NCBI RefSeq assembly: GCF_003610895.1
Contig: NZ_MCAS01000023.1
Span: 62,001 to 126,000 of the forward strand
DNA: 64,000 bases
Direction: 5' to 3'
From: Paraburkholderia fungorum
GTDB taxonomy: Bacteria; Pseudomonadota; Gammaproteobacteria; Burkholderiales; Burkholderiaceae
Part shown: one piece after another, positions 18,851 to 27,886 of the stretch
Layout of the letters: the number at the start of each line of letters is the position of its first letter
How positions within the stretch are numbered: position 1 is the first letter of the stretch
Notes under the pieces: model-generated
What the model was told of the DNA's origin: nothing
What the model saw: the letters and a program-made list of their open reading frames with translations, nothing else
Database searches by the model: none
Made by a program: the position numbers and the translations under genes

Positions 18851-19360
18851 TTACTGTTGGTACACGAGGTCGGCGCGGCGGTTTTGTGCCCACGACGATT
18901 CGTCATGACCGGTTGCTTGCGGCTTTTCCTTGCCGAGGCTCACGGCTTCCATTTGCGAGTCCGTCACGCCCATCAGCGCCAGCGAACGACGCACAGCTTC
19001 AGCACGCTTCTGGCCGAGTGCCAGGTTGTACTCGCTGGTGCCGCGTTCGTCGGTGTTGCCCTGGATCAGGACGTGACGTTGCGGATGGCTCTTCAGGTAT
19101 TGCGCGTGTTGTTGCAGCAGCGATTGATAGTCGTCCTTGACCGAGTAGCTGTCGAAGTCGAAGTAGATGCTGCGCTTGGCGAGCGGGCTGTTCGGATCGT
19201 TCAGCGGATCGACGTTGACCTGAGCGACATCGGTCGGATTCGGTTGCGTCGAAACTGCACCACCCTTGTTAGCGTTTTCGTCGAGCTTGACGCCCGAGTG
19301 ACATGCGGCCAGCGCACCGACCATCAATACGGCAAATGCGAAACGAAGTTTGGACATCAT
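18851..19360 (-). CDS. pal: Peptidoglycan-associated lipoprotein Pal
   Basis: 169-aa outer-membrane lipoprotein that anchors the envelope to peptidoglycan and works with TolB. The lipobox LAAC puts the lipidated Cys at residue 20. The OmpA-like domain has SIYFDFDSYSVK, GNTDERGTSEYNLALGQKRAEAVRR and the C-terminal NRRADLVYQQ. The start is ATG 19360, with AAGGAGA upstream. It is between tolB (32 bp) and cpoB (10 bp). Confidence 0.97.
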   Translation of the reverse strand: MMSKLRFAFAVLMVGALAACHSGVKLDENANKGGAVSTQPNPTDVAQVNVDPLNDPNSPLAKRSIYFDFDSYSVKDDYQSLLQQHAQYLKSHPQRHVLIQGNTDERGTSEYNLALGQKRAEAVRRSLALMGVTDSQMEAVSLGKEKPQATGHDESSWAQNRRADLVYQQ

Positions 19361-19392
19361 TTTGTTACTCTCCTTGTGTTATTGCATCAACG

Positions 19393-20685
19393 TTACTGCA
19401 TAAACGGGCCCCAGGATGGCTCGCGTACGCTGCCACCCTGAACGGACAGGACCTGCCGAGTGCGACCGTCGGTCGATACTGCGGCCAACACGCCACGGCC
19501 GTTCACCTGTGTGGCGTAAAGAATGTACTGACCGTTCGCCGCGAAGCTCGGCGATTCGTCATGTGTGGTGTCCGTCAGGCCCGTGGCCGTATTGCCTTGC
19601 AGGTCCTGGAGATACAGCTTGAACCCGCCGCCGACGCGCGAGATATAGGCGAGTTGCTTGCCGTCCGGGCTCACGCGCGGGCTGGTGTTGTAGCTGCCCG
19701 TGAAAGTCACGCGTTGCGCGGCGCCGGCGTTCTCGCCCTGAGCCGACATCTTGTAGATCTGAGGCTGACCGCCGCGGTCACTGGTGAAATAGATCGACTG
19801 GCCGTCAGGAGAGAAGCACGGTTCAGTGTCGATCGAACTGCCTTGCGTCAGGCGCCGCAGGCCGCTGCCGTCCGCATTGACGGCGAAAATCTGCGTGTTG
19901 CCGGTGCGCGAAAGCGCGACAGCCAGCGTGCGGCCATCCGGCGACCACGCCGGCGCACTGTTGTTACCCTTCTGGTCGGATACGATCACGCGACGGCCCG
20001 TGGGCAGATCGTGGATGTAGACGATGGGCTTTTTCTTTTCGAACGAAACGTAAGCGACCTTGGTGCCGTCAGGCGACCATGCCGGCGAGATGATCGGCTC
20101 GGGGCTCGACAACGCGATGTGCGCGTCCTGGCCGTCCGAATCGGAAATCTGCAATTGATAACGGCCGCCGGTCTTGATGACGTACGACAGGCGCGTGGCG
20201 AATACGCCGCGGCTGCCCATCAGCTTCGCGTAGATATAGTCCGCGACTTTGTGCGCGCTCATACGCAAGCCACTTTCCGGGCTCACCAGCACGAGGCCGC
20301 CAAGGCTTTCGCCCTTGACGGTGTCGTACAGTTTAAAACGCACTTCATACTGGCCGTTCGGCAGGCGGTTTACGCTGCCCGAAACGAACGCGTTAGCGCC
20401 CTTGGCTTTCCAGCTGCCGAGATCGACGGAATCGGTTTCCGCGACCGGCGTGCTGCCCGCGTCGATATTCGTGAACTTCCCACTGCGTTGCAGATCCTGA
20501 CGCACGATCGTGCTGACCTGCTGCGGCGAGTTCGCTTCGTTGGCGAAATTCGCCGTTGCGATCGGAAACTGGGTGGACCCGACGCCCGTCACGAGGACGT
20601 TGAGCTGGGCGTTGGCGCCGCCGCCGACGGCGATCAGGCACGACGCTACAAGTGTCCGCAGGCCTAGCTTGGTCATCAAACTCAT
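19393..20685 (-). CDS. tolB: Tol-Pal system protein TolB
   Basis: 430-aa periplasmic beta-propeller protein that binds Pal and communicates with TolA. A signal peptide ends at GGGANA before QLNVLVTGVG. The N-terminal alpha/beta domain is followed by repeated propeller signatures, e.g. SPAWSPDGTKVAYVS, APAWSPDGRTLAVALS and SPRVSPDGKQLAYIS. ATG 20685 (MSLMTKLGLR) with GGGGAAA upstream is preferred; the longer open frame to 20769 is not a signal peptide. Confidence 0.97.
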   Translation of the reverse strand: MSLMTKLGLRTLVASCLIAVGGGANAQLNVLVTGVGSTQFPIATANFANEANSPQQVSTIVRQDLQRSGKFTNIDAGSTPVAETDSVDLGSWKAKGANAFVSGSVNRLPNGQYEVRFKLYDTVKGESLGGLVLVSPESGLRMSAHKVADYIYAKLMGSRGVFATRLSYVIKTGGRYQLQISDSDGQDAHIALSSPEPIISPAWSPDGTKVAYVSFEKKKPIVYIHDLPTGRRVIVSDQKGNNSAPAWSPDGRTLAVALSRTGNTQIFAVNADGSGLRRLTQGSSIDTEPCFSPDGQSIYFTSDRGGQPQIYKMSAQGENAGAAQRVTFTGSYNTSPRVSPDGKQLAYISRVGGGFKLYLQDLQGNTATGLTDTTHDESPSFAANGQYILYATQVNGRGVLAAVSTDGRTRQVLSVQGGSVREPSWGPFMQ

Positions 20686-20824
20686 GCTGAATGGTTTCCC
20701 CAAAAACGGTTTTACTAACACTTCATGACAGCAGAGAGACCCGGAAACATCTAATTCGTTCCCGGACACGCCGCGCCAGGCGGGGCGCGGGGTCTGCTGT
20801 CAATTGACTGTCAAATTGCTGCTA

Positions 20825-21835
20825 TCAACCTGCCGGGCGCAACGTGATCTTGAAGCTGGTCGGCGTTTTTCCGTCGATATCCTGAGGCATCGGATTGGAA
20901 CGCTGGACGGCCCGCAGTGCCGCATCGTCCCACGCCGGGTTGCCGCTGCTACGCGCGATCTGCGCGTCCAGCAACGTGCCTGTCGGCGAGCAGCGTACGG
21001 AGATGACGGTCTCCAGACCTTCCGTTTCGCCACCCCAGGAGATGTTCGGGCGCACGACACGGCGCACCTTGTCCGCGTAGCCCGGCGATGTCGCCGTACC
21101 ACCCGAACCACTGCCCGTGCCGCTCTTCGCCAGCCCGTTACCGGTCGAGCCTTCGCCGCCCGCCGAGCCTTGCATCTGGGCCAGCCGCGCACGACGTTCT
21201 GCATCCAGTTTCTTCGCTTGCGCCGCAGCATCGGCCTGAGCCTTGGCTTTCGCCGCTTTCTGCGCGTCGGCCTTCTTCTGCGCTTCAGCTTCGGCCTGTT
21301 TCTGCTGCTCCTGCTGTTGCTGCTTTTGCTGGTCGGCCAATTGCTGCTGCTTCAGTTTCTCGGCCTGCTGTTGCTGTTGCTGTTGTTGCAACTGTTTCTG
21401 CTTGGCCGCCGCCGCTTTTTGCGCGGCGAGCTGCGCAGCCTGATCGGCCGCCAGTTGCTGTTGGCGCTTCGCCTCGGCTTCCTGCTGGGCTTGCAGCTTT
21501 TGCAGGCGTTGCTGCTCGGCCAGTTGCGCCTGGCGGGCCGCTTCCTGTTGCTGGCGTTTCTTTTCCTGCAGCGCGATGTCGGCCTGTTCGTCCGGCAGCG
21601 GCGGGGCGGGGGCTACCGGCACGGGCGGCGGAGGGGGTTGACGCGGGATCGCCGTGTCGGGGATCTCGGTCCACAGCTCGGCTTCCGCGCCTTCCGGCGT
21701 GCTGTTTTGCCACTGAATGCCGTGGTACAGGAAGAATCCGAGCAGCGCATGCATCACCAGTGCGAACGCAAAGGCTCGCCCTGTGCCGCGTTCACGCGGT
21801 GGCTGGAGCGGGTATTCGGAATTCTTGCGGATCAT
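20825..21835 (-). CDS. tolA: Tol-Pal system protein TolA
   Basis: 336-aa inner-membrane energy transducer. An N-terminal transmembrane helix (about residues 20-40, AFAFALVMHALLGFFLYHG) leads to a proline-rich stretch near 66-82, then a long Gln/Ala/Lys helical domain II (about 85-230) spanning the periplasm. A C-terminal TonB-like domain ends the protein (VRPNISWGGETEGLETVISVR). ATG 21835 overlaps the tolR stop by 4 bp. The Gln-rich helix is low complexity but in frame throughout. Confidence 0.96.
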   Translation of the reverse strand: MIRKNSEYPLQPPRERGTGRAFAFALVMHALLGFFLYHGIQWQNSTPEGAEAELWTEIPDTAIPRQPPPPPVPVAPAPPLPDEQADIALQEKKRQQQEAARQAQLAEQQRLQKLQAQQEAEAKRQQQLAADQAAQLAAQKAAAAKQKQLQQQQQQQQAEKLKQQQLADQQKQQQQEQQKQAEAEAQKKADAQKAAKAKAQADAAAQAKKLDAERRARLAQMQGSAGGEGSTGNGLAKSGTGSGSGGTATSPGYADKVRRVVRPNISWGGETEGLETVISVRCSPTGTLLDAQIARSSGNPAWDDAALRAVQRSNPMPQDIDGKTPTSFKITLRPAG

Positions 21836-22275
21836 TGCGATTTGACGAGCAATCCAACGCGCTTGACGCCCTGAGCCTTCAGATCGGACATCACATTCAT
21901 CACGACTTCGTACTTCACGGTCTTGTCGGCGGCGATCACGACCGGCTGGTCGGGATGCGACTGCGCGCGGTCGGCGATGAAGCCGTGCAGATCGGCCTTG
22001 GTCATGTCTTCCTGCTGCTGCGCGCCGGCATCGTCCTTGTATTTGACGCTCATATTGCCATCCGCGCGGATGTTCACGATCACGGGCGGGGTTTGCTGCT
22101 GAGGCGCGGCGCCGCCGACGGTCGGCAGATTGACGATCGACGGGGCGACGAGCGGCGCGGTCACCATGAAGATCACGAGCAGCACGAGCATCACGTCGAT
22201 GTACGGCACGACGTTGATGTCGGCCATGGCGCGGCGCTGGCGCGAGCCGCGCATGCTTGAGGAAGAGCCTGCCAT
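21832..22275 (-). CDS. tolR: Tol-Pal system protein TolR (ExbD family)
   Basis: 147-aa component of the TolQR proton channel that energises TolA. A single transmembrane helix includes the essential proton-path Asp in PYIDVMLVLLVIFM (Asp27). A periplasmic domain with VVIAADKTVKYEVVMNVM follows. The start is ATG 22275, 10 bp after tolQ. It overlaps tolA (ATGA), indicating coupled translation. Confidence 0.97.
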   Translation of the reverse strand: MAGSSSSMRGSRQRRAMADINVVPYIDVMLVLLVIFMVTAPLVAPSIVNLPTVGGAAPQQQTPPVIVNIRADGNMSVKYKDDAGAQQQEDMTKADLHGFIADRAQSHPDQPVVIAADKTVKYEVVMNVMSDLKAQGVKRVGLLVKSQ

Positions 22276-22285
22276 CGTGGACTCC

Positions 22286-22963
22286 TTACTGTGCCTGACG
22301 TTGCAGGATGTTCGAGAACTCTTCGATGAAGGTCTCGAAGCGGATTGCCAGACGGTCGATGTCGTGCGCGTAGCGGTTGTAGGCGACCACGGCCGGAATT
22401 GCGGCGAACAGACCGATTGCGGTGGCGGTCAGCGCTTCGGCAATACCTGGCGCGACGTTCGCGAGCGTAGCCTGTTGCACGTTGGCGAGGCCGCGGAATG
22501 CATTCATGATCCCCCACACCGTGCCGAACAGACCGATATACGGGCTGACCGAGCCAACCGACGCGAGAAACGCCAGATTTGCCTCGAGCACGTCCATTTC
22601 ACGCTGGAACGCGGCGCGCATGGCGCGGCGTGCGCCGTCGAGAATCGCCCCTGAATCGTTCAGGCGCTTTTCCTTGCCTTTCAGGAATTCGCGCATGCCG
22701 GACTCGAAAATCCGCTCCAGTGCGCCGATCGTGTGACGGTTGTTCGCGGCGCTCTGATAGAGCGCCTGCAGGTCGCCGCCCGACCAGAAGTCGCGTTCGA
22801 AGCGTTCAGTTTGCGCGCGCGCCCGGCGGATCGCAAACCACTTGCGGAAGATGAAAGTCCACGACAACAGCGACAGCAGAAGCAGCAGCGCCATGACGGC
22901 CTGCGCCAGAAGGCTCGCATTGAGTACGAGAGAAACGATCGACAGATCTTGTGTAGTGTTCAT
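22286..22963 (-). CDS. tolQ: Tol-Pal system protein TolQ (ExbB family)
   Basis: 225-aa inner-membrane subunit of the TolQR motor. It has three transmembrane segments: one near residues 15-38, and two in the conserved MotA/ExbB block, SVSPYIGLFGTVWGIMNAF and TATAIGLFAAIPAVVAYN. The start is ATG 22963. A 155-bp gap to ybgC is large enough for an internal promoter, though none was pinpointed. Confidence 0.97.
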   Translation of the reverse strand: MNTTQDLSIVSLVLNASLLAQAVMALLLLLSLLSWTFIFRKWFAIRRARAQTERFERDFWSGGDLQALYQSAANNRHTIGALERIFESGMREFLKGKEKRLNDSGAILDGARRAMRAAFQREMDVLEANLAFLASVGSVSPYIGLFGTVWGIMNAFRGLANVQQATLANVAPGIAEALTATAIGLFAAIPAVVAYNRYAHDIDRLAIRFETFIEEFSNILQRQAQ

Positions 22964-23118
22964 AAAGGTTCGTTTTAACGTCCCGGAAGGGGGCGTCCGG
23001 CTGCAAGGTCACTCGAAGCTTGCCGTGAGCAAAACGGAAGCATCGGCGATATTGCAAGCCGAACCATGCTTTGTGCTGCTAGATCGATATGAGTTCACTG
23101 GCCCCGTAACAACGGGGT

Positions 23119-23589
23119 TCAGTCGTTGTCCGTTGACATACCGCCGCCATTCGCGCCCGGCCCGCGCCGCAAGGCAGCGAGAACCGGTGCGGGAATCGCT
23201 GCCGGCCGCAGCGCAATGCGCTCGACGCAACCGATCCGGATGGCGCCGCTCGCAAGCAGCGTATCGTCACGCCACGCTTCCTGCACAAAATCAACGGATG
23301 CGCGGCCCAGACGTTCGATCCGGCTCACCACATTGACGACATCGTCGAGCCGGGCCGGCGCCCGATAGTCGATTGCGGTGCTGCGGACGATGAAGATTGC
23401 GTCCGCTTCGTCGGCGAGCCGGTTCTGGTCGACGCCGCACGCGCGCAGCCATTCGGTGCGCGCCCGCTCAAAAAATTTCAGGTAATTCGCGTAAAACACG
23501 ATGCCGCCGGCGTCGGTATCTTCGTAATACACGCGGATTGGCCACGTGAAGCCGATTTCCGTGCCGGGCTGGCTGGTCGACATATTCAT
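23119..23589 (-). CDS. ybgC: Acyl-CoA thioesterase YbgC (hot-dog fold)
   Basis: 156-aa 4-hydroxybenzoyl-CoA-type thioesterase regularly found first in tol-pal operons and linked to phospholipid metabolism. The hot-dog signature is VYYEDTDAGGIVFYANYL, with the catalytic Asp, then KFFERARTEWLR. Several in-frame ATGs (23598, 23589, 23583) are close together; 23589 (MNMSTSQPG) is chosen, start uncertain by a few residues. It precedes tolQ on the same strand. Confidence 0.93.
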   Translation of the reverse strand: MNMSTSQPGTEIGFTWPIRVYYEDTDAGGIVFYANYLKFFERARTEWLRACGVDQNRLADEADAIFIVRSTAIDYRAPARLDDVVNVVSRIERLGRASVDFVQEAWRDDTLLASGAIRIGCVERIALRPAAIPAPVLAALRRGPGANGGGMSTDND

Positions 23590-23668
23590 GCGGCGCATTT
23601 TACCGGAACGCACACCCCCAGGTCTGTTTCAAGATGTGCGCCCCGGCTGGCGGGCCTTAGCGGGAATT

Positions 23669-24415
23669 TCAGCCGCGCTGGACCGACAAAGCGGAGAACG
23701 ATTGGGCCACCGGCATCAGCTCGATCGTATTGACGTTCACGTGGGCAGGCCGGGTGGCGATCCAGTAGATCGAGTCGGCGATATCTTCGGGGGTCAACGG
23801 TTTTACGTTCTCGTACATTTTGGCCGCTTTTTCGTCGTTTCCGCGGAAACGCACGTTCGAGAACTCGGTGCCGCCGCACAGACCCGGCTCGATGTTGGTT
23901 ACGCGCAATGCCGTACCGGCCAGATCGGCGCGCAGATTCAGACTGAACTGGTGCACGAACGCCTTGGTGGCGCCATAGACGTTGCCACCCGCATACGGCC
24001 AGCTGCCGGCCGCCGAGCCCAGATTGAAAATGTGGCCGCGGTTGCGCTCCACCATGCCGGGCAGGAGGGCATGTGTGATCTGCACGAGGCCCGTGCAGTT
24101 GGTCTCGATCATGGTGTTCCATTCGTCGAGATTCGCCTTTTGCGCCGGCTCGATGCCGAGCGCGAGCCCGGCATTGTTGACGAGCACGTCGAGCGCGGCG
24201 AAGTCGGCGGGCAGCGAGGCCGGCACAGCCTCGACGGCGGCGCGGTCGCGCACGTCGAGCTCGTACGGCAGCAGGGCGTCGCCAAGTTCGTCGGCGAGCG
24301 CCTGCAGGCGGTCCTTACGGCGCGCGGTGGCGACGACACGATGGCCGCCCTTGACAAAAGCGCGAGCGATGGCGGCGCCGAACCCCGCGGACGCTCCGGT
24401 GACGAACACGATCAT
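23669..24415 (-). CDS. ydfG: NADP-dependent 3-hydroxy acid dehydrogenase YdfG (SDR family)
   Basis: 248-aa short-chain dehydrogenase close to E. coli YdfG (L-allo-threonine dehydrogenase / malonic semialdehyde reductase). The nucleotide-binding motif is VTGASAGFG, followed by NNAGLALGIEP and catalytic Ser-Tyr-Lys in LGSAAGSWPYAGGNVYGATKAF. The C-terminal EPGLCGGTEFSNVRF and HVNVNTIELMPV match YdfG closely. The start is ATG 24415 with the typical MIVFVTG. The same frame stays open back across the antisense of glyA to 26731, which is a GC-bias artefact. It is divergent from glyA. Confidence 0.93.
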   Translation of the reverse strand: MIVFVTGASAGFGAAIARAFVKGGHRVVATARRKDRLQALADELGDALLPYELDVRDRAAVEAVPASLPADFAALDVLVNNAGLALGIEPAQKANLDEWNTMIETNCTGLVQITHALLPGMVERNRGHIFNLGSAAGSWPYAGGNVYGATKAFVHQFSLNLRADLAGTALRVTNIEPGLCGGTEFSNVRFRGNDEKAAKMYENVKPLTPEDIADSIYWIATRPAHVNVNTIELMPVAQSFSALSVQRG

Positions 24416-24655
24416 TGCAGTTCCCTGGCTGGTAAAGGAGAAAGGCCCCAAGCCTACTTCCAATGCGGCGCTGCGGCAAGGCTGAACCAGCCGTACAAAC
24501 GGCGGGGGCAGGGACGCACCGCGGGTGCCGGGTGTGCTTTCACCGGGTATCGGTGCGCCGGTCGCGGCAGTGCCGCAAGCGGCTTCGCGAGCGCCCACGG
24601 GGCCGGCAGGAAGCCGGTTGCCTATTCGATCCTCTTCCAATAAACTAACGCGCTC
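24416..24655. other. ydfG-glyA intergenic region, promoter part
   Basis: 240 bp between the ydfG start and the riboswitch. It is GC-rich with no supportable ORF. TATTCGAT (about 24623) and TAAACT (24641) before the riboswitch could belong to the glyA promoter, but neither has a clear -35 partner. Confidence 0.4.
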
Positions 24656-24760
24656 ATCCCTGCGTGACTGGCGATAGAACCGGTTCAAGCAATCGGATTC
24701 AAGGTGGAACAACCCACCGTGAAGCGCAGGGTGCCGTTTTGCCGTTCGCCTGGGCAGCCG
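24656..24760 (+). promoter_or_regulatory. ZTP (pfl-type) riboswitch upstream of glyA
   Basis: The conserved core is present in order. P1 is CCCTGCG (24658-24664) pairing perfectly with CGCAGGG (24725-24731). Next come GTGACTGGCG (24664-24673), a hairpin GGTGG/CCACC (24703-24718), GAAGCGC, and then the 3' domain, TGCC (24732-24735) pairing with GGCA (24752-24755) around TTCGCCTGGGCA. GGCG (24670-24673) can form the pseudoknot with CGCC (24747-24750). The class senses ZTP/ZMP, a sign of 10-formyl-THF shortage, and glyA is a known target gene. No terminator is evident in the following ~170-nt leader, so the expression platform is unclear. Confidence 0.92.
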
Positions 24761-24928
24761 TGATCCGCGCGCATTTATCTGCGCTGACGGTGGCTGTCCT
24801 GCCTCGTGTGTGCGGCGAATCTCCATCCGCCACGTCAGGGCTGGCCCAGCCGCCAGCAGCGCTGCGTACCCTCTACGCAAGATTCGGCACACGATCCGGT
24901 CAACCTGAACACACTCAACGGAATCCGT

Positions 24929-26176
24929 ATGTTTGACAGAGCCCAAAGCACCATCGCCAACGTCGATCCTGAACTCTGGAGCGTCATCCAGCAGGAAAAC
25001 CGCCGTCAGGAAGAGCATATCGAGCTGATCGCGTCGGAAAACTACACGAGCCCGGCCGTGATGGCCGCGCAGGGCTCGCAACTCACCAACAAGTACGCCG
25101 AAGGGTATCCCGGCAAGCGCTACTACGGCGGTTGCGAGTTCGTGGACATCGCCGAGCAGCTGGCGATCGACCGCGTCAAGCAACTGTTCGGCGCCGAAGC
25201 CGCCAACGTGCAGCCGAACTCCGGTTCGCAGGCCAACCAGGGCGTGTTCTTCGCCATGCTCAAGCCGGGCGACACGATCATGGGCATGAGCCTCGCGCAC
25301 GGCGGTCACCTCACGCATGGTTCGCCGGTCAACATGTCGGGCAAGTGGTTCAACGTGGTGAGCTACGGCCTCAATGAAGCCGAAGACATCGACTACGACG
25401 CTGCTGAGAAGCTCGCTCAGGAACATAAGCCGAAGCTGATCGTGGCGGGCGCCTCCGCATTCGCGTTGCGTATCGATTTCGAGCGTCTGTCGAAGATCGC
25501 CAAGTCGGTTGGCGCGTATTTCATGGTCGACATGGCGCACTATGCCGGCCTGGTCGCAGCGGGCGTGTACCCGAACCCGGTGCCGCACGCCGATTTCGTC
25601 ACCACCACTACGCACAAGAGCCTGCGTGGCCCGCGCGGCGGTGTGATCCTGATGAAGGCCGAGTTCGAAAAGCAGATCAACTCGGCAATTTTCCCGGGCA
25701 TTCAGGGTGGTCCGCTGATGCACGTGATCGCCGGTAAGGCCGTCGCGTTCAAGGAAGCACTGTCGCCGGAATTCAAGACGTATCAGCAGCAAGTCGTCGA
25801 GAACGCGCGCGTGCTGGCTGAAACGCTGGTCAAGCGTGGTCTGCGTATCGTTTCGGGCCGCACCGAAAGCCACGTGATGCTGGTCGACCTGCGTGCCAAG
25901 AAGATCACCGGCAAGGCAGCGGAGGCCGCGCTCGGCGCCGCGCACATCACGGTCAACAAGAACGCGATCCCGAACGACCCGGAAAAGCCGTTCGTCACGA
26001 GCGGCGTGCGTCTCGGCTCGCCGGCCATGACTACGCGTGGCTTCGGCGTCAAGGAAGCGGAGCAGGTGGGCAATCTGATTGCCGACGTGCTGGACAACCC
26101 GGAAGACGCTGCCACGATCGAACGTGTGCGTGCGCAAGTCGCCGAGTTGACCAAGCGTTTCCCGGTTTACCGTTAA
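24929..26176 (+). CDS. glyA: Serine hydroxymethyltransferase
   Basis: 415-aa PLP enzyme interconverting serine and glycine with transfer of a one-carbon unit to tetrahydrofolate, the main C1 source. It has ELIASENYTS, YYGGCEFVD, FMVDMAHYAGLVAAG and the PLP-lysine segment TTTTHKSLRGPRGG. ATG 24929 (MFDRAQSTIAN) is the normal family start; the upstream in-frame extension lies in the leader. It is preceded by a ZTP riboswitch and followed by nrdR after 6 bp, so the two are probably co-transcribed. Confidence 0.97.
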   Translation: MFDRAQSTIANVDPELWSVIQQENRRQEEHIELIASENYTSPAVMAAQGSQLTNKYAEGYPGKRYYGGCEFVDIAEQLAIDRVKQLFGAEAANVQPNSGSQANQGVFFAMLKPGDTIMGMSLAHGGHLTHGSPVNMSGKWFNVVSYGLNEAEDIDYDAAEKLAQEHKPKLIVAGASAFALRIDFERLSKIAKSVGAYFMVDMAHYAGLVAAGVYPNPVPHADFVTTTTHKSLRGPRGGVILMKAEFEKQINSAIFPGIQGGPLMHVIAGKAVAFKEALSPEFKTYQQQVVENARVLAETLVKRGLRIVSGRTESHVMLVDLRAKKITGKAAEAALGAAHITVNKNAIPNDPEKPFVTSGVRLGSPAMTTRGFGVKEAEQVGNLIADVLDNPEDAATIERVRAQVAELTKRFPVYR

Positions 26177-26182
26177 GCCGCC

Positions 26183-26665
26183 ATGCATTGTCCTTTCTGC
26201 CGTCACGCCGATACGCAAGTTGTGGATTCCCGCGTATCCGAAGACGGCGCGACGATTCGCCGGCGCCGCCGCTGCCCGGCCTGCGACAAACGTTTTACGA
26301 CGTATGAGCGGGTCGAGCTGGCGTTGCCGTCGGTCGTCAAGAAAGATGGCAGCCGCACGGAGTTCGATCGCCGCAAGATCGTCGCAAGCATGCAACTGGC
26401 GCTGCGCAAGCGCCCGGTTGCAGCGGACGCGATCGACGCGGCAGTTGCCCGCATCGAGTATCAACTGCTCGGCAGCGGCGAGCGCGAGGTGCGCAGCGAG
26501 CGTCTCGGCGAACTCGTGATGAACGAGTTGCGTGCGCTCGATACTATTGCTTATGTTCGTTTCGCTTCTGTCTACCGGCGCTTCGAAGACGTCTCCGAAT
26601 TCGAGGACGTGATCGAGGAATTTCGCCGCGCCTCTTCTCCACCCAAGCCGTCCCGCAAGCGCTGA
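26183..26665 (+). CDS. nrdR: Transcriptional repressor NrdR
   Basis: 160-aa repressor of ribonucleotide reductase genes that senses ATP/dATP. An N-terminal zinc ribbon uses Cys3, Cys6, Cys31 and Cys34 (MHCPFC and RCPACDKRF). The ATP-cone domain follows from about residue 49 (VVKKDGSRTEFDRRKI) to VYRRFEDVSEF. It is 6 bp after glyA, the standard beta-proteobacterial pairing, and followed by a terminator. Confidence 0.97.
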   Translation: MHCPFCRHADTQVVDSRVSEDGATIRRRRRCPACDKRFTTYERVELALPSVVKKDGSRTEFDRRKIVASMQLALRKRPVAADAIDAAVARIEYQLLGSGEREVRSERLGELVMNELRALDTIAYVRFASVYRRFEDVSEFEDVIEEFRRASSPPKPSRKR

Positions 26666-26676
26666 TTGCTGCCGTG

Positions 26677-26699
26677 CCTGAGGCTGTGCTTCAGGTTTT
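26677..26699 (+). terminator. Rho-independent terminator after nrdR
   Basis: An 8-bp stem with one G-U pair (CCTGAGGC with GCTTCAGG, 26677-26695) and a 3-base loop is followed by TTTTG. It lies 11 bp after the nrdR stop. Confidence 0.75.
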
Positions 26700-26870
26700 G
26701 TTGTCCGCTGCGTAGGTTTGCGCATCTGCATCTCCGCTCCCGTTATGGTTCGTCACGCGTGCATTTTTGCGTGGAATAGCGTCTGAGTACCACCTGGCCG
26801 TTCGGCCGATTGTCGACCCGTTTGCGAATCGCTAGATTGGCTGCATTCTTTGAAACGATCAGGGATGCAG

Positions 26871-27431
26871 ATGAAATGGAACGCAGTTCGTTGGCGGCCG
26901 CGCCGCGGTTTTACGCTTGTCGAGACACTGGCTGTTGTTACGCTGCTGTCGATAGTCGCGGTGATGGCGACGCCATCGTTCGTTGCGTGGCACTTGCGTG
27001 ACCAGGTCGACGCACGCACGAAAGCACTTGCTGCAACGCTCGCCTATGCGCGAAGCGAGGCCTTGCGCCGCGGTGCTCGCGTCACGGTGTGCCGAATCGA
27101 CGCAGCGCGCCATTGTCTTGCCGCAGGACAAGCTTGCGGCAGCGGCGTCACCGACTGGTCGTGCGGTTGGGCCGTGTTGGCCGAACGGAGTGGCACGCTC
27201 TCGCTGCTGCGCGCGCAGCCATCGCTCGCCGCGGTCAGCATCACCGGGACGCAAACCAATCTCACGTTTACGCCTCCGGCTGGGCAGTTGATTGGCGCCT
27301 TTCGCAGCTTTGATATCGCGCCGCGCGTGCCGTCGAAAGCGACACAAGGTGACAAGTGGCGGCGCTGCATCCGCATTGCGGCAGGCGGGCGCGCACGGGT
27401 CGTCGAGGGCGCGTGTGGAGCGGCATCGTGA
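26871..27431 (+). CDS. fimT: Type IV minor pilin FimT/GspH
   Basis: 186-aa prepilin-like protein. The class III leader has RRGFTLVETLAVVTLLSIVAV, with processing expected after the Gly before Phe and Glu at mature position 5. A GspH-type globular domain follows (ARSEALRRGARVTVCR). ATG 26871 has AGGG six bases upstream and gives MKWNAVRWRPRRG; in-frame TTG 26850 and ATG 26865 are alternatives. It is first of five overlapping minor-pilin genes and its stop overlaps the pilV start. Confidence 0.88.
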   Translation: MKWNAVRWRPRRGFTLVETLAVVTLLSIVAVMATPSFVAWHLRDQVDARTKALAATLAYARSEALRRGARVTVCRIDAARHCLAAGQACGSGVTDWSCGWAVLAERSGTLSLLRAQPSLAAVSITGTQTNLTFTPPAGQLIGAFRSFDIAPRVPSKATQGDKWRRCIRIAAGGRARVVEGACGAAS

Positions 27432-27886
27432 GCCGGTATCCGTCGAACCGACGGGCGCACAGTTATCCGCCAGGCCGCTCAACAAGGCATGAAGGCAGTT
27501 CGCTGATCGAAGTGATGCTGGCCGTTGCGCTGATGGCAGTAACGGCGCTCGGCGTGATCGCGGGACAATTGTGGACCGCGCGCGAAGCCCGCGCGATGGC
27601 AATGCGCGAGCACGCGGTGTGGATTGCCGATGCCGTGGCCGAAGCAACGCGCGAGCCATCGGCGGCCGATTCGGCGATCCGTCAATGGAGCGCGCGTGCA
27701 ACGGCCCTATTGCCGCACGGCGAAGCGGCGATACGGGAAAGCAGCGGTGTGTCTGCCGCACGTGTCACGTGGACGGCCCTACGTGATATGCCACGGGCCG
27801 ACGATGTCATGGACAAGCCCGAGTCATGTGGTGGTGCGGATGTTCCCGCAGGCGCCTCATGCGTTGCACTGGCGTTCGCGAAATGA
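27428..27886 (+). CDS. pilV: Type IV minor pilin PilV-like
   Basis: 152-aa minor pilin. GTG 27428 overlaps the fimT stop (GTGA) and is preferred over the open-frame extension to 27356. The leader ends HEGSSLIEVMLAVALMAVTALG, a PilV-type N-terminal helix. The processing site is Gly-Ser with Glu at mature position 5. The C-terminal part is short for PilV but typical of beta-proteobacterial minor pilins. It is coupled to pilW by an ATGA overlap. Confidence 0.82.
   Translation: MSRYPSNRRAHSYPPGRSTRHEGSSLIEVMLAVALMAVTALGVIAGQLWTAREARAMAMREHAVWIADAVAEATREPSAADSAIRQWSARATALLPHGEAAIRESSGVSAARVTWTALRDMPRADDVMDKPESCGGADVPAGASCVALAFAK

Noticed and set aside
24416..26731. Minus-strand open frame running through the antisense of glyA and into ydfG (over 1000 codons in total)
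   Set aside because: The ydfG part alone matches a family; the rest mirrors glyA codons and is open only because of GC-rich third positions.
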